Shown here: positions 1-5,206 of the stretch, in pieces
How positions within the stretch are numbered: the stretch's first letter is position 1
How the letters are laid out: each line of letters opens with the position of its first letter
Assembly: GCA_903930095.1 (NCBI GenBank)
Contig: CAIYXE010000566.1
Location: 1-12,791 of the forward strand
From: an uncultured Hyphomicrobiales bacterium
Lineage (GTDB): Bacteria; Pseudomonadota; Alphaproteobacteria; Rhizobiales; Aestuariivirgaceae
Direction of reading: 5' to 3'
DNA length: 12,791 nucleotides
Made by a program: the position numbers and the translations under genes
The notes under the pieces: generated by a model
What the model saw: only the letters and a program-made list of their open reading frames with translations
What the model was told of the DNA's origin: nothing
The model's database searches: none

Positions 1-1091
1 AAGCCCGTGGCCTTGGAGGCAAGCGCGGAAGAGCGCGAGACGCGCGGGTTCATCTCGATCACCACGAGGCGGCCATCCGCCGGGTTGACGCCGAACTGCA
101 CGTTCGAGCCGCCCGTCTCGATGCCGATCTCGCGCAGCACCGCGATCGAGGCGTTGCGCATGATCTGGTATTCCTTGTCGGTCAGCGTCAGCGCCGGGGC
201 GACCGTGATCGAATCGCCGGTGTGAACGCCCATCGGGTCCACGTTCTCGATGGAACAGACGATGATGCAGTTATCCGCCGTGTCGCGGACGACTTCCATC
301 TCATATTCCTTCCAGCCCAGCACCGATTCCTCGATCAGCACTTCGGCTGTGGGGGAGGCGTCGAGGCCTTTTTCCACGATGTCGAAGAATTCCTCGCGGT
401 TGTAGGCGATGCCGCCGCCCGTGCCGCCCAGTGTGAAAGACGGGCGGATGATGCAGGGCAGGCCCACTTCCAGCATCGCCTCGAAGGCCTCGACCATGGC
501 GCGGTTGCGGTATTTGCGCAGCCGCTCGGGCTCGGATGCGGCCCAGCTCTTCTCGAAAGCCTCGAGGTCGCCACCGCCGGACTTCAGCCGCGCCACCTCG
601 GCGGCATAGAAATCCTTGTCGGCGTCCTTTGCATCGGAGGCGTTCGCCAGCATCGATTTTGGCGTGTCGAGGCCGATTTTCTTCATCGCCTCGCGGAACA
701 GCTCGCGGTCTTCCGCCTTGTCGATGGCGTCCGCCTTGGCGCCGATGAGCTCCACGCCGTATTTCTCGAGCACGCCCATCTTGTTGAGGGAGAGCGCGGT
801 GTTCAGCGCCGTCTGGCCGCCCATGGTGGGCAGCAGCGCGTCAGGCCGCTCCTTCTCGATGATTCGGGCGACGACTTCCGGGGTGATGGGTTCGATGTAG
901 GTGGCATCCGCCAGGTCCGGGTCCGTCATGATGGTGGCCGGATTGGAGTTGACCAGGATGATGCGGTAACCCTCGGCCTTCAGCGCCTTGCAGGCCTGGG
1001 TGCCGGAATAGTCGAACTCGCAGGCCTGGCCGATGATGATCGGTCCAGCCCCGATGATGAGGATGGATTTGATGTCGGTGCGCTTTGGCAT
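1..1091 (-). CDS. carB: Carbamoyl-phosphate synthase large subunit, N-terminal part (cut by window edge)
   Basis: CarB makes carbamoyl phosphate from bicarbonate, ATP and ammonia passed on by CarA, feeding pyrimidine and arginine synthesis in the cytoplasm. The 363 visible codons begin [17 protein letters not shown], near-identical to E. coli CarB, which fixes the ATG at 1091. They cover the pre-ATP-grasp domain and the first (carboxyphosphate) ATP-grasp domain. Family ligand residues are present: Arg129, Arg216 (IIRPSF), Glu262, His290 (GVHTGDS), and Glu346, Asn348 and Arg350 (EMNPR). From Arg216 on, numbering runs exactly 47 ahead of E. coli because of an extra, charged, probably helical segment around residues 150-200; I recall similar inserts in other alphaproteobacterial CarBs. 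The C-terminal two thirds lies outside the window. No carA is adjacent. A hairpin sits directly upstream of the start. Confidence 0.98.
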   Translation of the reverse strand, partial: MPKRTDIKSILIIGAGPIIIGQACEFDYSGTQACKALKAEGYRIILVNSNPATIMTDPDLADATYIEPITPEVVARIIEKERPDALLPTMGGQTALNTALSLNKMGVLEKYGVELIGAKADAIDKAEDRELFREAMKKIGLDTPKSMLANASDAKDADKDFYAAEVARLKSGGGDLEAFEKSWAASEPERLRKYRNRAMVEAFEAMLEVGLPCIIRPSFTLGGTGGGIAYNREEFFDIVEKGLDASPTAEVLIEESVLGWKEYEMEVVRDTADNCIIVCSIENVDPMGVHTGDSITVAPALTLTDKEYQIMRNASIAVLREIGIETGGSNVQFGVNPADGRLVVIEMNPRVSRSSALASKATG

Positions 1092-1096
1092 GTGAG

Positions 1097-1119
1097 GGAA
1101 ACCCGAATTTTGGGTTTCC
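1097..1119 (-). promoter_or_regulatory. Hairpin in the carB leader, 5 nt before the start codon
   Basis: A perfect 8-bp stem (GGAAACCC at 1097-1104 and GGGTTTCC at 1112-1119) with a 7-nt AT-rich loop ends five bases before the carB ATG. The only Shine-Dalgarno-like stretch there, AGGAAA, lies in the hairpin's 5' arm (minus-strand sense) and is too far from the ATG to act unless the hairpin folds. The stem could hide the initiation region or bring a distant SD into range. It has no T-tract, so I do not call it a terminator. The dyad is seen in the sequence; its role is inferred. Confidence 0.5.
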
Positions 1120-1153
1120 TACACACTCGAAGGATGGATTCCAAGCCTAATCG

Positions 1154-1185
1154 CCCCCTCACCGTTCCCTCTCTGCCTGAGGGGG
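1154..1185. repeat. REP-like imperfect palindrome between the carB leader and peptide gene A
   Basis: CCCCCTCA (1154-1161) and TGAGGGGG (1178-1185) form an 8-bp stem around TCCCTCTCTGCC, with a further GGAGAGAG tract beyond. The CCCCTCACC...CCCTCTC layout resembles dispersed REP-type intergenic elements of alphaproteobacteria. It may also end transcription from peptide gene A, although no T-tract follows. Only one copy is in the window, so repeat status is inferred from style. Confidence 0.35.
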
Positions 1186-1307
1186 AGAGAGATAGAAGGG
1201 AGAGTGTTCGCGGCAGAGGGCGCCTGGATGATGTTGAGTGCCGCGAAGCAGGCAAGAAGGAAGCGCAGGGACGTCCACCGGTCGCAAGTGGGGTCAGAAG
1301 CGGCGGA

Positions 1308-1529
1308 TCAGATATCCACGCAGCGGCGGAGGCTGCAGGGCTCGACCGAGATCTGGCCGGCAAACGGCCAGGCGCTGGTCTTGGCGACGACTGTCACGTT
1401 CTCCGGCTTGACCACCACTGCGCGGGCCGTGGCCGCAGGGGGGCGGTGCGTGTTGTGGCTGGCGCCGGCAAAGGCACCGGCCGACAGGAACATCAGGCTG
1501 AGCAGAAGGGAAGTGGTCAGGGTTTTCAT
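1308..1529 (-). CDS. Small secreted Cys-x4-Cys peptide, divergent paralogue A (73 aa)
   Basis: I do not recognise a named family. The product has a typical signal peptide (MKTLTTS, then a Leu-rich core ending AGAFA, likely cleavage near residue 21), leaving about 52 residues for export to the periplasm or outside. The tail has NVTVVAK, then WP, then VEPC-x4-C (CSLRRC), ending CVDI. This aligns with the two downstream-numbered genes B and C: NVTV[IV], an aromatic-Pro pair about five residues later, VE[EP]C and the same cysteine spacing. It is the most divergent of the three, with VEPC for VEEC and WP for FP. An RBS GGAGA lies 7 nt before the ATG. The two cysteines could form a disulfide or bind metal. 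No enzyme motif is visible. Being real rests on paralogy, signal peptide and RBS. Confidence 0.72.
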   Translation of the reverse strand: MKTLTTSLLLSLMFLSAGAFAGASHNTHRPPAATARAVVVKPENVTVVAKTSAWPFAGQISVEPCSLRRCVDI

Positions 1530-1581
1530 CGTCTTGTCTCCGATCCAGAGAACAGGTGTGCAGCGGATTGGTTTCGGCGGT

Positions 1582-1596
1582 GGAACCTCAGGTTCC
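1582..1596. repeat. Dyad GGAACC-TCA-GGTTCC upstream of peptide gene A
   Basis: A perfect 6-bp inverted repeat with a 3-nt centre lies about 55 bp before the start of peptide gene A, in its probable promoter region. GGAACC or its complement also occurs upstream of genes B (1945-1950) and C (2405-2410). It could be an operator, but a shared hexamer is weak evidence. Confidence 0.3.
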
Positions 1597-1605
1597 TGAA
1601 AGGGT

Positions 1606-1625
1606 CCCCGGGATTTCTCCCGGGG
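1606..1625 (-). terminator. Hairpin after peptide gene B, probable terminator
   Basis: CCCCGGGA (1606-1613) and TCCCGGGG (1618-1625) form a perfect 8-bp GC-rich stem with a 4-nt loop, 57 bp past the stop of gene B in the minus-strand sense. The following sequence is ACCCTTT, so the U-tract is short and displaced. It would separate gene B from gene A. Confidence 0.5.
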
Positions 1626-1681
1626 CCTTGCGTTGGGGCGGCCGGTGTTTGCAGGGGATGGGCCGCCCGGGGGGGAATTCG

Positions 1682-1885
1682 TCAGCCCAGCGTGTGGCTG
1701 CAGTCAGGGGTGAGGCACTCTTCGACCACGAGGGGCCCGACCAGGGGGAAGGCCTGATTCTTCTCGATCACCGTGACGTTGGAGCCGGGAACCTCGCGGT
1801 CCGTGGGCTGCTCCGGGCCGATGGCGGCGAGCGCGCTGGCGGCGGTGCCGAGGGCGATCAGCAGGATGGCGGTGTAGCGGGTCAT
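1682..1885 (-). CDS. Small secreted Cys-x4-Cys peptide, paralogue B (67 aa)
   Basis: Unnamed family. It has an N-terminal signal peptide (MTRYTAILLIALGTAASALA, likely cut near residue 21) and a mature part of about 46 residues. The conserved tail has NVTVIEKN, then FPLVGP, VVEEC and C-x4-C (CLTPDC), ending SHTLG. From NVTV to the second cysteine it matches gene C at most positions, including NVTVIEKN, FP, GP, VVEEC and the cysteine spacing; the region before it is not conserved. This pattern suggests a cleaved leader, variable linker and conserved functional tail. The ATG is preceded by GGAG at 8 nt spacing. Gaps of 152 and 259 nt to its relatives, with hairpins between, argue for separate transcription units. 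Possible roles (periplasmic metal binding, secreted signal, bacteriocin-like peptide) are guesses. Confidence 0.8.
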   Translation of the reverse strand: MTRYTAILLIALGTAASALAAIGPEQPTDREVPGSNVTVIEKNQAFPLVGPLVVEECLTPDCSHTLG

Positions 1886-1995
1886 TTTCGTTTCTCCGTA
1901 GGTGCCGGTCTTGCCCGGCTGCTCTCGTCATGGGAGCGTTCTACGGTTCCTCCGCCAGTGCGGCTGTAATGCGCATCACACCTGCGGATTTTCTG

Positions 1996-2027
1996 AAAAA
2001 AAGAACCCCGGAACATGTCCGGGGTTC
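1996..2027 (-). terminator. Strong rho-independent terminator after peptide gene C
   Basis: In the minus-strand sense, a 10-bp stem (GAACCCCGGA / TCCGGGGTTC, at 2003-2012 and 2018-2027 on the plus strand) with a 5-nt loop is followed at once by seven T residues (plus-strand A tract 1996-2002). It is the clearest intrinsic terminator in the window, about 120 bp past the stop of gene C, and makes C its own transcription unit. Confidence 0.85.
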
Positions 2028-2144
2028 AGTTGCAGGCAGAGTTTGCAGGGGAGGGGGGGGACGTACTGCCTGGGTAAGAAATATATCGTGATCGGGATAT
2101 GTGTATTCAAGTGTTGATGTGGCCTGAATGACGGCGCCTGCCGC

Positions 2145-2354
2145 TCAGGAGGCGAGGTCGGAACAGTCGTCGCGCACGCATTCCTCCACGACGATCGGGC
2201 CCAGCACCGGGAATGGGCTGTTCTTCTCGATCACCGTCACGTTGGCGGCGGCGGCCAATTCGTGGGCGGACTTGGCGGCGGAAGCCTCGACTGCCGCGGC
2301 AACACCGGCAATGGCGCCAAGTGCGAGGGTCAGGACGAAGGCGTAGCGGATCAT
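2145..2354 (-). CDS. Small secreted Cys-x4-Cys peptide, paralogue C (69 aa)
   Basis: Unnamed family, third member. It has a signal peptide (MIRYAFVLTLALG... ending VAAA, likely cut near residue 21) and an Ala-rich linker. The conserved tail has NVTVIEKN, then FPVLGP, VVEEC and C-x4-C (CVRDDC), ending SDLAS. It matches gene B closely from NVTV to the second cysteine. The first residues (M-x-RY) are also alike, so B and C look like a more recent duplication than A. The ATG has AAGGGAA about 7 nt upstream. A strong terminator follows, and about 400 bp with no other gene precede it, so its promoter probably lies within 2355-2530. The mature peptide is acidic to neutral, with no enzyme motif. Confidence 0.8.
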   Translation of the reverse strand: MIRYAFVLTLALGAIAGVAAAVEASAAKSAHELAAAANVTVIEKNSPFPVLGPIVVEECVRDDCSDLAS

Positions 2355-2415
2355 GTTCAGGTTCCCTTTGTGTCTTCTGTCAGGTCACGTTGCCGGGTCC
2401 GCTTGGAACCAGGAC

Positions 2416-2430
2416 TGAACGCACCGTTCA
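2416..2430. promoter_or_regulatory. Dyad TGAACG-CAC-CGTTCA upstream of peptide gene C
   Basis: A perfect 6-bp inverted repeat with a 3-nt centre lies 62-76 bp before the start of gene C. Its size and position fit a dimeric repressor or activator site. No regulator in the window can be tied to it. The dyad is seen; its function is inferred. Confidence 0.35.
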
Positions 2431-2584
2431 TGTGACGTTTATTGCGGGAAGATCCGTACGCTGTTGGGACAGTCCTGTTACCGGTTTGTGGTATGTTGTG
2501 ACCAGTTCAGGGCAAATGTGGCGGCTGCCTTAATTGGCAGAAGCGCTCCACCCAGCCGGGAGGCGCCAGACCCGTGAACGGTTA

Positions 2585-2636
2585 GAGCATGATCCGCAAA
2601 AGTGGACACCACTTTCTTTGCGATAAGATCATGCTC
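2585..2636. repeat. Intergenic palindrome of the GAGCATGATC...GATCATGCTC family
   Basis: The outer arms GAGCATGATC (2585-2594) and GATCATGCTC (2627-2636) are perfect 10-bp complements. Inside, CGCAAA pairs with TTTGCG (2617-2622) and AAAGTGG (2599-2605) with CCACTTT (2609-2615) around a 3-nt loop, so nearly the whole 52 bp can fold as a cruciform. From memory, similar palindromes (AGAGCATGATCCG-AAAAGTGG) are scattered through Bradyrhizobium-like and other Hyphomicrobiales genomes. It supports the taxonomic call and may be an immobile mini-element. Confidence 0.75.
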
Positions 2637-2701
2637 AAGCCATTGATCTTGCGGGCAGATGGGCGGCCCCGGCGGACATCCATCCGATCCGCCAAACACG
2701 A

Positions 2702-2729
2702 AAGGCCGCTCTCCTGGGGAGGCGGCCTT
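2702..2729 (-). terminator. Terminator hairpin after rpsU
   Basis: AAGGCCGC (2702-2709) pairs with GCGGCCTT (2722-2729), and CTCC/GGAG inside extends the stem. In the minus-strand sense it lies about 25 bp past the rpsU stop and continues CCTTTCGTG, so the stem is strong but the U-tract weak. It probably ends the purE-purK-rpsU transcript. Confidence 0.7.
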
Positions 2730-2754
2730 CAATCAGTCGGGTGTCGTCGAGAGC

Positions 2755-3012
2755 TTACTGTGCGCGGGGACCGCGCGCCGGGGCGCCTTCGACCTTCTTC
2801 GGCATCGGCAGCAGGCCTTCGCGCTGCAGCTTCTTGCGCTGCAGCTTGCGGGCGCGGCGGACAGCTTCCGCCTTCTCGCGCGCCTTCTTCTCCGACGGCT
2901 TCTCATAATGGCCGCGGAGCTTCATCTCGCGGAAGATGCCCTCACGCTGCATCTTTTTCTTGAGCGCCTTGAGGGCCTGATCGACGTTGTTATCACGGAC
3001 TACGACTTGCAA
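2755..3012 (-). CDS. rpsU: 30S ribosomal protein S21 (TTG start)
   Basis: S21 is a small basic protein of the 30S subunit that helps mRNA initiation near the anti-Shine-Dalgarno end of 16S rRNA. The 85 residues carry the family core: [19 protein letters not shown], then [20 protein letters not shown], then an Arg/Lys/Ala-rich helix (residues 44-65). The length and the Pro/Gly-rich tail are typical of alphaproteobacterial S21. The start codon is TTG: an in-frame TAG lies only two codons upstream (TAG-CAC-TTG), and an SD AGAGGT sits 5 nt before the TTG, so no ATG is possible. It lies 81 nt after purK in the same direction, a recurrent order in Hyphomicrobiales, and is followed by a terminator hairpin. 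The non-AUG start may damp translation. Confidence 0.96.
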   Translation of the reverse strand: MQVVVRDNNVDQALKALKKKMQREGIFREMKLRGHYEKPSEKKAREKAEAVRRARKLQRKKLQREGLLPMPKKVEGAPARGPRAQ

Positions 3013-3093
3013 GTGCTACCTCTGAAACAGGTTGAATTTGCTCTGCGCGGCTCCTGCGAGCCTCGAATGTGGCGGGCGAGTTAGCATAGAGTC

Positions 3094-4179
3094 TCAGGCC
3101 TGTCGAGGGGTCACCCGGTTGAAGTGGCCCATTTTCCGGCCCTGCCGGGCCTGGCCCTTGCCATAGAGATGGAGGCGGAGCCGGGGTTCGGCGGCAAGCT
3201 CCTGCCAGCGGTTGATTTCATCCCCCAGGATGTTGGTCATCACCGCATCGCAATGGCGCTCCGGGCTGCCGAGGGGCCAGCCGCAGACCGCCCGCACATG
3301 CTGCTCAAACTGGGAGACGTGGCAGGCGTCCATGGTCCAGTGTCCTGAATTGTGGACGCGGGGGGCGATCTCGTTGACGGTCACCTCTTCGCCCGCGACG
3401 AACATCTCGACCCCGATCACCCCCACGTAGCCCAGCGCCTCGATGATCCGGCTGCCGAAGGCGCGTGCCTTTTCCGCCACGGCGGCCGAAATCCGCGCCG
3501 GGACGGTCGAGGTCCTCAAGATATGGTTTTCGTGATGGTTCTCCGGCACATCATAGACCGCCACTTCGCCCGCCCAGCTCCGCGCGGCGATGACCGAGAC
3601 CTCCTTATCGAAGCGCACGAAACCCTCGAGAACGGCGGGCTGGCCCCCGATCCCGGCGAAGGCGGCCGCGGGGTCCGTCCCGGCATGGATCTTCTCCTGC
3701 CCCTTGCCATCGTAGCCGAAGCGGCGGGTCTTGAGCACGGCGGGCCTGCCGATGCGGGCAAGGCCTGCCTCCAGCGAGGCGAGGTCAGACACCTCCGCGA
3801 AGGGGGCGACGGGAATGCCAAGGCCGGCAAGGAAGGTCTTTTCCGCGATCCGGTCCTGCGCCGTCTTGAGGGCCGCAACACCCGGCGCCACGGCCACGTG
3901 CCTGTCGAGAAACGCGGCGGTGTCGCCCGGCACGTTCTCGAATTCATAGGTCACCACCTGCGTGGCGCGGGCGAAGGCCTCCAGCGCCGCGAAATCGTCA
4001 TAGGCGGCTATCGTCCTCGCCCCCGCGGCCTGGAAGGCGGGGCTGTCTGCCTCTGGCGCGTAGATGTGGCTATTGATGCCGAGCCGTGCTGCGGCAAGCG
4101 CCAGCATGCGGGCGAGCTGCCCGCCGCCCAGTATGCCCATGGTGGAGCCCGGGGGAAGGGGCGAGGAGATGCGGGTCAT
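3094..4179 (-). CDS. purK: N5-carboxyaminoimidazole ribonucleotide synthase (PurK)
   Basis: PurK joins bicarbonate to AIR with ATP to give N5-CAIR, the substrate of PurE, in de novo purine synthesis. The 361 residues fit the ATP-grasp family. The N-terminal [17 protein letters not shown] loop (14-30) binds [11 protein letters not shown] lies at 78-84. The ATP-grasp lobe has [16 protein letters not shown] (146-161), and the metal/ATP site is [18 protein letters not shown] (265-282). C-terminally, HLYGKG and GRKMGHFN are usual PurK features. The ATG (4179-4177) overlaps the purE stop as ATGA, so the two are translationally coupled. About ten residues precede the first strand, and no other start is better placed. 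The frame is intact. Confidence 0.98.
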   Translation of the reverse strand: MTRISSPLPPGSTMGILGGGQLARMLALAAARLGINSHIYAPEADSPAFQAAGARTIAAYDDFAALEAFARATQVVTYEFENVPGDTAAFLDRHVAVAPGVAALKTAQDRIAEKTFLAGLGIPVAPFAEVSDLASLEAGLARIGRPAVLKTRRFGYDGKGQEKIHAGTDPAAAFAGIGGQPAVLEGFVRFDKEVSVIAARSWAGEVAVYDVPENHHENHILRTSTVPARISAAVAEKARAFGSRIIEALGYVGVIGVEMFVAGEEVTVNEIAPRVHNSGHWTMDACHVSQFEQHVRAVCGWPLGSPERHCDAVMTNILGDEINRWQELAAEPRLRLHLYGKGQARQGRKMGHFNRVTPRQA

Positions 4180-4670
4180 GCCTCGTCCTTCGGGCGCTCG
4201 GCCACGGCGGCGGTCTGTGCCGCGCGCCAGGCGTCAAGCCGTTCCGCAAGGGGAGCGTCCGACAGCGACAGCACGCTGGCGGCGAGCAGTGCCGCATTCA
4301 CTGCGCCAGCCTTGCCGATGGCGAGCGTTCCGACGGGAATGCCCGCCGGCATCTGCACGATCGACAACAGCGAGTCCTGGCCGGACAGCGCCTTCGATTC
4401 GACCGGCACGCCAAACACCGGCAGGCTGGTCATGGCCGCGGCCATGCCGGGAAGATGTGCTGCCCCGCCCGCACCCGCGATGATGACCCTGTAGCCCTTC
4501 GCGCGTGCCGTTGTGGCGAAATCATAAAGGCGTTGCGGCGTGCGGTGGGCGGACACGATGCGGTCGTCATGGGCGATGCCCAGCCGGTCGAGCGTATCGG
4601 CGGCGTGTTTCATGGTGGCCCAGTCGGACTGGCTTCCCATGATGATGGCGACGGGCGGTGTGGCTGTCAC
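4176..4670 (-). CDS. purE: N5-carboxyaminoimidazole ribonucleotide mutase (PurE, class I)
   Basis: PurE converts N5-CAIR, made by PurK, to CAIR in purine synthesis and works as an octamer in class I enzymes. The 164 residues have all class I signatures: IIMGSQSDW (9-17), SAHRTP with His42 at the catalytic position (40-45), [12 protein letters not shown] (65-76), PVFGVPV (84-90), and [20 protein letters not shown] followed by [15 protein letters not shown]. The start is GTG; an SD-like GAGGA about 11 nt upstream overlaps the stop codon of the preceding DUF465 gene (TGAGGA), 15 nt away. The adjacent purK confirms the bacterial two-step route. The acidic last 10 residues are not conserved in the family. 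Confidence 0.98.
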   Translation of the reverse strand: MTATPPVAIIMGSQSDWATMKHAADTLDRLGIAHDDRIVSAHRTPQRLYDFATTARAKGYRVIIAGAGGAAHLPGMAAAMTSLPVFGVPVESKALSGQDSLLSIVQMPAGIPVGTLAIGKAGAVNAALLAASVLSLSDAPLAERLDAWRAAQTAAVAERPKDEA

Positions 4671-4685
4671 GTGTGGTCCGTTTCC

Positions 4686-4901
4686 TCAGGCGATGATGTC
4701 AGGGATGAGCATGTTCTCGATGCGCTGGATCTTGTCCTTGAGCTCCAGCTTCATCTTTTTGAGGCGGCGAAGCTGCAGCTGGTCGCCGGTGCCCGTCTCC
4801 TCGAGCGAGACGATGGCCGTGTCGAGGTCGCGATGCTGCTGGATCGCGCTCTGCAGCTCGGTGCGCATCTTGACTTCCTGGATGACATCCAGCTTCGGCA
4901 T
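4686..4901 (-). CDS. DUF465 (YdcH-like) small coiled-coil protein, first copy
   Basis: The short helical product has a C-terminal pattern typical of DUF465: a pair of predicted helices, the second with LRRLKKMKLELKDKIQRIE. The role is unknown in general; some members are described as small coiled-coil or SlyX-like proteins. I choose the ATG at 4901 (71 aa, MPKLDVIQEV), which has AAGGGA 5 nt upstream. The ATG at 4868 (60 aa, MRTELQS) also has a good SD, AGGA at 7 nt, and gives the more usual family length. A longer frame up to 5015 runs into the divergent promoter region and is unlikely. It is first in the purE-purK-rpsU cluster; its stop overlaps the purE SD. Confidence 0.85.
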   Translation of the reverse strand: MPKLDVIQEVKMRTELQSAIQQHRDLDTAIVSLEETGTGDQLQLRRLKKMKLELKDKIQRIENMLIPDIIA

Positions 4902-4983
4902 CCGATCCCTTACCGCCCCGCAGTTTAAGTTTTCGCAATCTTCACTAAAGCCCTTTGCAAGGGTTCGACAAGCCCCCAACTCT

Positions 4984-5012
4984 GTGTCATCATTTCGGGT
5001 AATCCATATAAC
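4984..5012 (+). promoter_or_regulatory. Putative sigma-70 promoter for the plus-strand DUF465 gene
   Basis: A -35-like GTGTCA (4984-4989) and a -10-like TATAAC (5007-5012) are 17 bp apart, matching consensus at 4/6 and 5/6. The start would fall near 5019, giving a leader of about 11 nt with the SD GGAGG (5021-5025). It lies in the 128-bp gap between two divergent DUF465 genes. Confidence 0.5.
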
Positions 5013-5029
5013 CAACGATGGAGGATCGC

Positions 5030-5206
5030 ATGAGTCTTCAAGCGCACATTGGCGAGCTTCACGCCAAGCACAAGGCCCTCGAGGCCGAACTTGCCGAAGC
5101 GATGAACCACCCGGCCTCGACCGATGCCGAAATCGCCGCGCTCAAGCGCAAGAAACTCAGGCTCAAGGACGAAATCACCCGGCTCGAGCATCAGCACGCC
5201 GCCTGA
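5030..5206 (+). CDS. DUF465 (YdcH-like) small coiled-coil protein, second copy
   Basis: This 58-residue protein has the DUF465 layout: helix one (LQAHIGELHAKHKALEAELAEA), a short HPASTD turn, and helix two (EIAALKRKKLRLKDEITRLEHQ), a helical hairpin rich in Lys, Glu and Leu. The KRKKLRLKDEI segment parallels LKKMKLELKDKI of the divergent copy. The ATG at 5018 is open too, but GGAGG at 5021-5025 sits 5 nt before the ATG at 5030, so I take 5030 as the start. The gene stands alone on the plus strand. Its stop TGA and the amidase stop on the other strand abut as the palindrome TGATCA. Confidence 0.9.
   Translation: MSLQAHIGELHAKHKALEAELAEAMNHPASTDAEIAALKRKKLRLKDEITRLEHQHAA

Larger units (their letters stand above)
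2355..2754. other. Intergenic stretch between peptide gene C and rpsU
   Basis: About 400 bp without a convincing gene. Reading from the rpsU side it holds the rpsU terminator hairpin (2702-2729), a Hyphomicrobiales-type palindrome (2585-2636), and the upstream region of peptide gene C with a dyad at 2416-2430. The 84-codon minus-strand frame at 2478-2732 runs through both the terminator and the palindrome and is not accepted as a gene. Confidence 0.7.

Noticed and set aside
222..1757. 511-codon plus-strand open frame
   Set aside because: It is antisense to carB and runs through peptide gene A and part of B. Its His/Arg/Gly-rich, low-complexity translation is typical of shadow frames in GC-rich DNA.
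1530..2144. Bacteriocin or toxin-antitoxin operon around the small peptides
   Set aside because: There is no immunity-like, transporter, maturase or antitoxin-like gene next to the three peptides, and each appears to be its own transcription unit.
2478..2732. 84-codon minus-strand frame between rpsU and peptide gene C
   Set aside because: It contains the rpsU terminator and the intergenic palindrome, shows no domain or conserved pattern, and has no clear ribosome site.
3352..4928. Long plus-strand frames opposite purK and purE
   Set aside because: They are antisense to two fully recognisable purine genes and show no protein family features.
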